From positions 62,001-126,000 of the forward strand of contig JAFSPG010000001.1 of assembly GCA_017443025.1 (NCBI GenBank): a stretch of 64,000 nt of DNA, given 5' to 3'. The first letter of the stretch is position 1, and every line of letters begins with the position of its first letter. A program made the translations under genes and the position numbers. This stretch comes from Bacteroidales bacterium. Lineage in GTDB: Bacteria; Bacteroidota; Bacteroidia; Bacteroidales; UBA932. The notes below the pieces were generated by a model. It had not been told where the DNA came from. It was given only the letters and a program-made list of their open reading frames with translations, and searched no databases. Shown here piece after piece: positions 18,961 to 26,222 of the stretch.

Positions 18961-19728
18961 ATGCGAAGACTTGCGCTCATACTCCTTTCATTTGCCGCCA
19001 TCCTGGCTGCGACTTCCTGCGCGGATGCCGCCGTCAAAAGATACAAGGCCGTGGCCGTAAAGTCGTATACCCACGACGATGGAGCCTATACGCAGGGCCT
19101 GTTTTTCAACGACGGCAAGTTGTACGAGAGCACTGGCGTAAAGGGTGAATCATCTTTCCGGAGGGTTCAGCTCGGGACCGGAGAAGTCGAAAAGAAGATT
19201 GATTTCGCCAAAAGATATTTTGTCGAAGGTTCGGTTATGCTCGGAGGCAATCTTTATCTCCTTACCTGGACCAATAACGTCGCCTTCATCTATGACGCCG
19301 AAACCTTGAAATTCAAGCAGGCTTATACCTTTCCCCGCGAGGGATGGGGCCTTACTACCGACGGCAACAGCCTCATTGCCAGCGACGGCTCTGCCAAACT
19401 TTTTTTTATGGACGGGAAGTTCCAGACTCAGCGGACCGTTACCGTAAAACTGGACGGCCGAAAGATTTCCCTCCTGAATGAACTGGAGTATATCGATGGA
19501 AAGATTTGGGCAAACGTATATACATCGGATATAATACTGATTATCAATCCTTCGGACGGACGCGTAGAGGCAACTGTCGATTGTTCCGATCTGCTGCCAG
19601 AGCATCTTCGCGATGAGCGCACTGACGTCCTCAACGGAATAGCTTTCAATCCGGAGGATGGCAAGATTTATCTTACCGGCAAGTACTGGAAGAGACTTTT
19701 TGAGATTAAACTGGAAGAATTAAAATAA
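18961..19728 (+). CDS. Glutaminyl-peptide cyclotransferase (plant/bacterial beta-propeller type), exported
   Basis: Converts N-terminal glutamine of peptides to pyroglutamate with release of ammonia. The 255-residue protein has a signal peptide with a lipoprotein-like end (LAATSCAD, Cys20) and repeated propeller blades of the glutamine cyclotransferase family: YTQGLFF near the start, EGWGLTTDG, LIASDGSAKL, LNELEYIDGKIWANVY and LNGIAFNPEDGKIYLTGKYW. It is predicted to be a periplasmic or lipid-anchored enzyme. A TPP riboswitch begins directly after its stop but belongs to the next gene. Confidence 0.88.
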   Translation: MRRLALILLSFAAILAATSCADAAVKRYKAVAVKSYTHDDGAYTQGLFFNDGKLYESTGVKGESSFRRVQLGTGEVEKKIDFAKRYFVEGSVMLGGNLYLLTWTNNVAFIYDAETLKFKQAYTFPREGWGLTTDGNSLIASDGSAKLFFMDGKFQTQRTVTVKLDGRKISLLNELEYIDGKIWANVYTSDIILIINPSDGRVEATVDCSDLLPEHLRDERTDVLNGIAFNPEDGKIYLTGKYWKRLFEIKLEELK

Positions 19729-19729
19729 C

Positions 19730-19826
19730 AAGCGGGGGTACCGGCCCGGCCGGTTGAGAGATACCCAAGGAACCTGATCCGGTTAATACCGGCGTAGGGA
19801 GGCTTGAACCTCGGCGCGAAAGCGCA
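19730..19826 (+). promoter_or_regulatory. TPP riboswitch (THI element)
   Basis: The aptamer core is unmistakable: GCGGGGGTACC, GGTTGAGAGATACCC, GAACCTGATCCGGTTAATAC and CGGCGTAGGGA in order (about 19732-19800). A short GCGC-GAAA-GCGC hairpin (19814-19825) and an ACCCC that could compete with the GGGGGT of the first helix lie between the aptamer and the start codon at 19850. No T-run terminator is visible, so control is more likely at translation initiation. High thiamine pyrophosphate should turn the downstream receptor off. Confidence 0.97.
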
Positions 19827-19849
19827 CCCCTTGCATAAAGAACATCATT

Positions 19850-22081
19850 ATGCGAGGATTATTTTTTTTATCAGCATTCATTTTTGCCTCGGCGACGGCC
19901 GTGGCAGGAGCTCCGGAAGATGAGGTTCTGCAGCTCGACAGCGTGGTAGTCAGTTCCACAAGAGCCGACAAGAAAGCACCTGTAACTTATTCATTTATAG
20001 GAAAAGACGAACTGCGCGCCGCTCCGGCCACTGCATCCGTGCCTATGGTGTTGGAACTACAGCCATCCGTTGTTACCTATAACGAAGGCGGAAACGGTCT
20101 CGGCTACTCCTGGATGACGATTCGCGGCTCCAAGGGTTCGCAGATTAACGTCACGCTCAACGGCGTCACACTCAACGACGCCGAGAGCCAGGAAGTGTTC
20201 TGGGTAAACATCCCGGCTCTTTCGTCGCTCGTAACCTCAATCCAGCTGCAACGCGGCCTCGGCACCACTGCCGGCGGCAGCGGCGCCTTCGGCGCGAGCG
20301 TCAACATGAACACCGCGATGATGAATCCTGAGGAATTCAGGCAGATATCCCTCTCGTCCGGCTCATGGAACACCCTGATGCGGACCGTCGCCGTGGGCAC
20401 CGGCCTGTCGAAGTCGGGCTTTTATTCGAATTATGCAATTTCCAAGGGTGACACCGACGGATATATCCGCAACGGCAAGGTAAAATCGCTTTCTGCCTTC
20501 GCCTCCGCAGGATGGCTTGGCGAGCACAATTCCCTGAGGCTGACCTGGCTTTACGGCGACCAGCGCAGCGGTATCACCTGGGACGGCATTTCGCCGGAGC
20601 AGTACAAAGAAGACCGTCGGCAGAACAATGCGGGGGCATACACTGATTCCTTCGGCAATACAAGGTACTACGACAATCAGATCGACCGTTACCGCCAGCA
20701 TCACGTCCAACTTAACTGGACACATGATTTCGGGGCTGGACTCACCTGGTCGAATACCCTGAATTATACCCGCGGCGACGGTTATGACGAATACTACGGA
20801 GCCCGCGACGTAACCTTCTTCGGGGCCTTCGGCTTCCCTGGAACCATGACCGGCCAGGACGGCCTCCAGTATGAAAATTCCGACATGATTTACCGCAAGA
20901 AGATGGGCAACGACTTCTTCCTTGCAAAGTCAGATATCTCATGGAAAGGCCCGAGATTCTCTCTGACCGGCGGCGTGAGCCTCTCCAAATACGTAGGCGA
21001 CCAGTGGGGTGACGTCCTGTGGTCGGATGTCCTCGGCAAGGATTGGGACTACAGGAATTTCAATTCCGCCAAGACCTGGTACAGCCACAAGGGCCGCAAA
21101 TGGGATGGCTCCGCCTTTTTGAGGGCTGAATACTTCCTCACCGATGCGCTCACAGCTTACGCCGACATTCAGCTTCGCCATATTGATTATTCCCTGAAGG
21201 GGCGCGACGAGGATTTCCCTTCAACCGGAGCGCTTATGGATTTTAAGCGCAAATGGACCTTCTTCAATCCCCGCGGCGGACTGTCGTGGGAGATTTCTCC
21301 TTCGCACAGGATTTACGGAAGCGTTTCCGTGGGGCATAGGGAGCCCGGGCGCGGCGACATTAAGGAAAATATCAAGGGTAGTGTTAATCCCATCCGTCCC
21401 GAAAGGATGACGGATATTGAGCTCGGATACAGCTACTCCGGGAAGAAGTTCTCCGCCTCGGCCACGGTTTATCTGATGGAATACCGCGACATCCTGCTCG
21501 AGACCGGCAAACTCAGCCCCGAGGGCTATGCACTCAAGGAAAACCTGCCCGAAGGGTACCGGCGAGGCATTGAGGTCGCAGCCGCCTGGCAGCCCTGCAA
21601 GGGCCTGCGGCTCGACGCTAACGCCACGCTCAGCACCAATAAAATCAAGGATTATACAGCCTGGATTCCATATTCGGATTACTCCGGTCAGGCCTCGGTG
21701 CATTACGGAAAGACGGATATGCTGCTCTCGCCCTCACTCCTTGGTATGATGCGGGCCAGCATCCAGCCATTTAAAGATGGCATCTCGCTAAGCCTCTCCG
21801 CCAAATACGTCGGAAAGCAGTACATCGACAACACCATGCGCTCACTGATGAAGATTCCCGCCCGCTGCACCCTGGATCTGTCGCTATCGAAGAAGTATAT
21901 GCTCAGAGGAAACACCATCGAGGTTACAGGATACATCTACAACCTGCTGAATCACAAGTATTTTGCCTCCGGATGGCGATACGAAACGGTCGACCCCGCC
22001 ACAGGCGAAATCCAATCCTTCATCGGAATCTACCCCCAGGCCCCCATCAACTGGTCCATCAAAGTCTCCTATACCTTCTGA
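19850..22081 (+). CDS. TonB-dependent outer-membrane receptor, predicted thiamine uptake
   Basis: The 743-residue outer-membrane transporter has a signal peptide (cleaved near AVAG-A, residue 20), a TonB-box-like stretch (DSVVVSSTR), a plug domain (about 45-160, with VLELQPSVVTYN, IRGSKGSQINVTLNGV and QRGLGTTAGGSGAFGASVNM) and a beta-barrel that ends in the canonical aromatic VSYTF. The substrate is inferred from the TPP riboswitch directly upstream. Riboswitch-controlled receptors of this kind are the known thiamine-responsive outer-membrane proteins of Bacteroidetes. No inner-membrane thiamine transporter follows; the next gene is convergent and the gap contains only repeats. Confidence 0.92.
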   Translation: MRGLFFLSAFIFASATAVAGAPEDEVLQLDSVVVSSTRADKKAPVTYSFIGKDELRAAPATASVPMVLELQPSVVTYNEGGNGLGYSWMTIRGSKGSQINVTLNGVTLNDAESQEVFWVNIPALSSLVTSIQLQRGLGTTAGGSGAFGASVNMNTAMMNPEEFRQISLSSGSWNTLMRTVAVGTGLSKSGFYSNYAISKGDTDGYIRNGKVKSLSAFASAGWLGEHNSLRLTWLYGDQRSGITWDGISPEQYKEDRRQNNAGAYTDSFGNTRYYDNQIDRYRQHHVQLNWTHDFGAGLTWSNTLNYTRGDGYDEYYGARDVTFFGAFGFPGTMTGQDGLQYENSDMIYRKKMGNDFFLAKSDISWKGPRFSLTGGVSLSKYVGDQWGDVLWSDVLGKDWDYRNFNSAKTWYSHKGRKWDGSAFLRAEYFLTDALTAYADIQLRHIDYSLKGRDEDFPSTGALMDFKRKWTFFNPRGGLSWEISPSHRIYGSVSVGHREPGRGDIKENIKGSVNPIRPERMTDIELGYSYSGKKFSASATVYLMEYRDILLETGKLSPEGYALKENLPEGYRRGIEVAAAWQPCKGLRLDANATLSTNKIKDYTAWIPYSDYSGQASVHYGKTDMLLSPSLLGMMRASIQPFKDGISLSLSAKYVGKQYIDNTMRSLMKIPARCTLDLSLSKKYMLRGNTIEVTGYIYNLLNHKYFASGWRYETVDPATGEIQSFIGIYPQAPINWSIKVSYTF

Positions 22082-22084
22082 CCA

Positions 22085-22292
22085 CTGTGCGTGGGGATGG
22101 TGGAGAAGAGGGGAAAAGAGTTTCGAGGGCATTTTTCTGCCCGAGAAAACTTTTTCCCTCTTCGCGACGGCAGAAGAACATTACCGGCGCAGACGTCCCA
22201 GAAAGTGGGACGACCGCGCCAATTTTGGCGTTTTTCGGTGCAGACGTACTATTCGGAGGGACGTCTGCACCGATGGGGATGATGGAGAAGAG
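22085..22292 (+). repeat. Dispersed repeat, right copy of the inverted pair, with extra palindromes
   Basis: Bases 22085-22200 match 18445-18560 in inverted orientation over 116 bases. They run into a palindrome (about 22183-22220, GACGTCCCA against TGGGACG). A second related palindrome follows at 22235-22272 (CGGTGCAGACGT against ACGTCTGCACCG), and then 18 bases that restart the unit (GGGGATGATGGAGAAGAG). This fills the whole gap after the receptor gene. Confidence 0.8.
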
Positions 22293-22305
22293 TAATACCG
22301 TGGGC

Positions 22306-22710
22306 TTATATTCTCTTGATGTAGGCGAAGGGCGGGTAGGTGCGGACGATTTCTTTGACTGAAGCATTGAACCAAGCCTCCATCTGAGGACGTCCGAGGC
22401 AGTTGTTGACGTGATATTTGGCCGAGAGATTATATGGGGCAACCAATTCAAATTCCACGTAATCAGGGAGAGCGATGCGCTCTTTGGAAATCCTAAGGTC
22501 TATGCACAATTCCTTCTCCCCGTTCGCCAGAATATCGAGAACATCATTCTCCGCCCCGCAAGACATAACTTTGCAGAAGTCGTGATCCATTTCATCGTAG
22601 TAATGCTCCTGGAAAGGCTTGTAGAAGGGTTTTACATCAACAAGTTTCCAGAGTTTTCCGATGTACTTGGTGAGCGAGAGAGTGTAGTTTTTGGTGTTGG
22701 AGTTGTTCAT
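22306..22710 (-). CDS. Hypothetical protein
   Basis: A 134-residue protein of no family that I recognise, predicted soluble, with a mixed alpha/beta pattern and many aromatic residues (LWKLVDVKPFYKPFQ, HYHVNN-like KYHVNNCLG). It is the last gene of the accessory minus-strand run, 102 bases after the previous stop, so it may belong to the island operon or be separate. Confidence 0.55.
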   Translation of the reverse strand: MNNSNTKNYTLSLTKYIGKLWKLVDVKPFYKPFQEHYYDEMDHDFCKVMSCGAENDVLDILANGEKELCIDLRISKERIALPDYVEFELVAPYNLSAKYHVNNCLGRPQMEAWFNASVKEIVRTYPPFAYIKRI

Positions 22711-22812
22711 AAGCTGATACTAATTATTGGTTTGCGGTAAGAAAGACGTAATCTCCCGCAAAATCTATCACTCCAACAAAAAAATCAGAAAAAAATGAGA
22801 CGGCCGGAAAGA

Positions 22813-24219
22813 TTATCTGTGAATACGGTGATAATCGCCATAATCCTCCAGAAAACAGAAAGAAACATTCTTTTCGAAGCTCTGCAAGGGATATCCCTTG
22901 CTCTCGGCATAATCCAGGATAATCTTCTTGTCGTCATCTGTCAATATCGACATAACCGACAAAACTTCCCTTGTGAGTTGCACTATATCTTCCAGGATTT
23001 CCAACTCTAAATTAAACAAGCGTTCTTTCAGGGCATCCGGGATATCCATATCCTCACATCGCTCCAGAAGAGCTGGATCAGCCTCTACCGCAGCCACAAG
23101 CGCCGACCTTTTCAAGAACCCTCTCCACGAAAGTTCCGGTTCTTCTGACAAAGCAACATTGTATAATCTGCGGAGTTCCTCGTCCCCTTTTGAAGAACGG
23201 AACTTTTCTATCTGCTCTGCAAGCCAGGGATTAAGAGGACGGACTTTCCCAGGTATCATAAAAAATTGGCTTTTATGATGGCCGGCCATAAATTCATCCA
23301 GCGTCACGCCGATATTCTCAATATCTATCTTCAGTTCCACCTGACTATTAAGAAGCGTTTGAAAATCCTCATTATGAGTTTCCAAGTCAGCAATCATGAG
23401 CATTCCTTCATCAGATGAACTCAGATATTCTCCGGCGGTAGTATTTCTCAGGGGACAATCTTGCTCAAATATATCTATAACCGCCCTCAAGGCCTCCCAG
23501 TATACGAATCGCACGTCACTGACAGGCATCTTAGGCTTATCGACTCTCGGCTCGATGCAAAGCCAGGCACAGCACTTCCCATAGGCATTAAAAAAATTCT
23601 CCGCGGCATTGAAAAATTCCCTATAGTCATCCGGCTTCCAGTCGCTGTCCAGAAAGATAGGCTGAATTGTATCAAATTCCTGCTGACGAATATCTTCTTT
23701 ATCAAAATGGCCATAAAGGCGATAATACTCATTAAACCACTCATCCCTCAACGTAGGACGTGCGATATTGAAGACATGCGAAGAGCCGGGCGAAGGAATG
23801 GTCCAGAATCCGTACGCAATCGAAAGTTTTGTCGTCCTCCCCGAATAACTCTTAAGTTCAATGCCCAGCCCGGCAAGATATCTAATGACTTCTTGTTTTG
23901 CCCGTTCATCATCGGCGCAAATGACGTCCAGTTCTTCCTTTGTAATCTGAAGCAAGTCATACAGCGAATCCACTCCTGTCCAATAAAGGAGGTCTTTTGT
24001 CTCAGGAGAAAAAGGCAGCAATACAAGAGACTTCCGATAGAACGGCTCCTGGTGCAGATGCATTAGCAGATAACTTCTGGTCAAAAAATCCTGCCAGGAG
24101 AGGTTCTCATCCTCGAGGCAAGACTTTTTATACCACTCCCGCATATACACTTCACTGCGGCTCCCCTGATATCGCCGGATTATTTCCTCCAGCCAGGGAT
24201 TCAAAGGAAAGTTATTCAT
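22813..24219 (-). CDS. Protein with two RNA-polymerase-alpha-CTD-like helix-hairpin-helix modules
   Basis: The 468-residue soluble protein contains an internal duplication. Residues 6-124 and 330-447 each have an NPWL start, a helical region with SW-x2-FL-x-R, and a module that aligns by eye with the RNA polymerase alpha C-terminal domain. In the first copy GVDSLYDLLQITKEELDVI is followed by ALGLGIEL-like YLAGLGIELKS. In the second, ILEDIVQLTREVLSVM is followed by AESKGYPLQS. The middle (about 130-320) is not recognised. The start codon lies one base after the stop of the sigma-like gene, so the two are translationally coupled. The alpha-CTD fold binds DNA and activators, so a transcription role is likely but inferred. 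Protein-protein HhH modules of another kind are the alternative. Confidence 0.7.
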   Translation of the reverse strand: MNNFPLNPWLEEIIRRYQGSRSEVYMREWYKKSCLEDENLSWQDFLTRSYLLMHLHQEPFYRKSLVLLPFSPETKDLLYWTGVDSLYDLLQITKEELDVICADDERAKQEVIRYLAGLGIELKSYSGRTTKLSIAYGFWTIPSPGSSHVFNIARPTLRDEWFNEYYRLYGHFDKEDIRQQEFDTIQPIFLDSDWKPDDYREFFNAAENFFNAYGKCCAWLCIEPRVDKPKMPVSDVRFVYWEALRAVIDIFEQDCPLRNTTAGEYLSSSDEGMLMIADLETHNEDFQTLLNSQVELKIDIENIGVTLDEFMAGHHKSQFFMIPGKVRPLNPWLAEQIEKFRSSKGDEELRRLYNVALSEEPELSWRGFLKRSALVAAVEADPALLERCEDMDIPDALKERLFNLELEILEDIVQLTREVLSVMSILTDDDKKIILDYAESKGYPLQSFEKNVSFCFLEDYGDYHRIHR

Positions 24220-24220
24220 A

Positions 24221-25279
24221 CTATTCGGTCTTGCTGATTATCACGCAGTGGCAGTTGGAATCTGCCCAGGCATCGAGGAAATGAGCAACCTTGACGGTTA
24301 ACGGGACAGGACCGAAGGCAGGGTCGAACAGAGAGACTTCGTCCCATTCGGGATTTACTGTCAGGACCACGACGCAGTGATCCACTATACCGCCGGCGAG
24401 AATGTCTTCCAGCTTTTCTTCGACGGGATTGCCAATCAGCTCTCCCCCATCGACGGCCGCAATCACCCGCTTGCCTTCCTCAAGGGCCTTTTTGATATCC
24501 TCAAGCGAAGCACCCTTCTTCTTCTCCACCTTCAATCCCAGAGCCTCGGCCGTATTGCCCAAATCCTGAAGACGTGCGCCTTCTTCTGTAATCCAGCCGC
24601 GGCCGAGCGCAAGCTCGTGCAATTCCGACAAGGACTTGTGGATACCGAAGCAATGCAGGATATACTGTTCGCAGCGGATGGAGCACAGGGAATCTCCCCT
24701 GGTCTGGGCCACACGGATGATTTTAGCCAACTTCTTGAGAGCCCGCATCTTGATATTATAGAGATTGTCCTTCTTGATACCGGTGAGTTTCTCCAGGTCG
24801 TCGAAACTCATTCCTTCGATGACGTGCTTCTCAAGAATCATCCTGTAGTTAGGATTATCTATCTGGTCCAGTATGGCGGCAACTCTCATGTCTTCTTCCT
24901 CTTCCCTCTCGCGGGCAGATTTCTCGGATGTGTCGTCTATAATCTTTTTGGCTTTATTTAATAGACTCTCCTGCGACCCCTTTTCTATCACATCCTGACG
25001 TTTTTTCTCGAGTTTGATTCTTGACATGAAGAAATTGCGGGCCACAGACTTAAGCCACATATAAATGCTGGAGCGCCCTTCGAACATACGGAGCCGCCGC
25101 GCATTATCGGACATGATATGAAGATAAAGCTCGTTTACCAATTCATCATAATCGGCACCATCCGGATACAAATCTCTGATGACGGAATAGAACAACGGCG
25201 TACACCTCGAAAAGAAGAAATCCCGCGTTATCTTTTCGTCCCGGGCAATCAGCCCCTCGATGATTTCCTTGTCTGTCAT
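24221..25279 (-). CDS. Sigma-70-like factor fused to a C39-like cysteine peptidase domain
   Basis: The 352 residues fall into two parts. The N-terminal half resembles an ECF-type sigma factor. A sigma-2-like region (about 17-88) has FEGRSSIYMWLKSVARNFF, where region 2.3-2.4 is expected. A highly charged linker follows, then a sigma-4-like helix-turn-helix (about 145-186, MSFDDLEKLTGIKKDNLYNI). The C-terminal half (about 195-350) resembles bacteriocin-processing C39 peptidases: Cys199 in LCSIRCEQYILHCFG, His301 in VDHCVVVL, Asp319 in LFDPAFG. All three triad positions are present. It is coupled to the alpha-CTD-like gene and lies downstream of membrane protein genes. Proteolytic control of the sigma part or of a partner is inferred. 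An inactive ligand-binding C39 fold is possible. Confidence 0.8.
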   Translation of the reverse strand: MTDKEIIEGLIARDEKITRDFFFSRCTPLFYSVIRDLYPDGADYDELVNELYLHIMSDNARRLRMFEGRSSIYMWLKSVARNFFMSRIKLEKKRQDVIEKGSQESLLNKAKKIIDDTSEKSAREREEEEDMRVAAILDQIDNPNYRMILEKHVIEGMSFDDLEKLTGIKKDNLYNIKMRALKKLAKIIRVAQTRGDSLCSIRCEQYILHCFGIHKSLSELHELALGRGWITEEGARLQDLGNTAEALGLKVEKKKGASLEDIKKALEEGKRVIAAVDGGELIGNPVEEKLEDILAGGIVDHCVVVLTVNPEWDEVSLFDPAFGPVPLTVKVAHFLDAWADSNCHCVIISKTE

Positions 25280-25329
25280 ATTATGAATGCCATCTATCGA
25301 TTAATACAGCCAATGAGCCATACCGCCCT

Positions 25330-26142
25330 TTATATGCAGTTTACGTATGTCTTATATCGATACCTGATCATTTTATCTTCTATTTCTTTAAGATTTAAGC
25401 TGCATGATTTTTCATTAATAAGATTGTCATAAAACGCCCAATCTCCCGTTCGATCAGGTATAACAATGCTGTTGTCCATCTTACCCTCTTTTTCATACTT
25501 AGGAATTCGTTCGCTATCCATATAGTATTCGTAAATATACTTTCCAATACTATCTTCAGATAGCCTCATATACCTACTATTTGCATAACGGATTAACTCT
25601 TTAGAAATACGCTTCGAGCGTGTCATTATGTCATCAAGATCGCTTAGTTTTATGGATTTTAAAGATCTTGAACCAGTAAAATGTTTTTCGGCTTCAAGAG
25701 CAGAAATGTTATAATTTCTCAATTTTACACGGATGCTATGTAACATCTCATAATTTTTTGCCTTAAAACTGAGTTGTTGCAACTCAATATCAGAGTCTAA
25801 GACACAATATCTCTGAAGAATCCCTTTAGGAATAGTAGCGTTTGGTACATCTAACCTAATCTTAATTGCTTCAGAAATCACGTTATTGATGAAAAGATGC
25901 CTGATGAGATCCTGAATGATTCTTTTCTGGCATTTCCTTCCCACAACAAATTTGCGTACTTCTATCATAAAGACGCCTAGGCCAATAATCGTGATGATTG
26001 ATGCGACAAATGAGAACCATGTCACCCATCCAGAAAAACCAGCTAAGGTATCTGTATTTTTGGATATCTCCTGAACCGTATTCAGTAAAGAATCGACAAC
26101 CTCTTTTGAAGGTAGGCCAGTATCAATATTACTTATAACCAT
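25330..26142 (-). CDS. Hypothetical single-pass membrane protein
   Basis: A 270-residue protein with one clear transmembrane helix (about residues 41-62, WFSFVASIITIIGLGVFMI) preceded by a short polar segment. The roughly 205-residue Lys/Arg-rich, mostly helical domain behind it is probably cytoplasmic. No enzymatic motif is recognised. The gene is strikingly AT-rich with A/T-ending codons, unlike the sigma-like gene 50 bases downstream. It lies between a Nudix-type membrane gene and the sigma-like gene on one strand. Confidence 0.65.
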   Translation of the reverse strand: MVISNIDTGLPSKEVVDSLLNTVQEISKNTDTLAGFSGWVTWFSFVASIITIIGLGVFMIEVRKFVVGRKCQKRIIQDLIRHLFINNVISEAIKIRLDVPNATIPKGILQRYCVLDSDIELQQLSFKAKNYEMLHSIRVKLRNYNISALEAEKHFTGSRSLKSIKLSDLDDIMTRSKRISKELIRYANSRYMRLSEDSIGKYIYEYYMDSERIPKYEKEGKMDNSIVIPDRTGDWAFYDNLINEKSCSLNLKEIEDKMIRYRYKTYVNCI

Positions 26143-26222
26143 AACAAATGATTATTAAATTATCCTGAAGACTTGGACCAAGATCAAACCGCGGACTTAG
26201 GGGTTTTAGAGTTACACTAATA

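Noticed and set aside
22059-22451. Short proteins encoded by the 22085-22292 repeat
   Set aside because: The same frames occur in both copies only because the DNA is repeated. They run through palindromes and have no start context.
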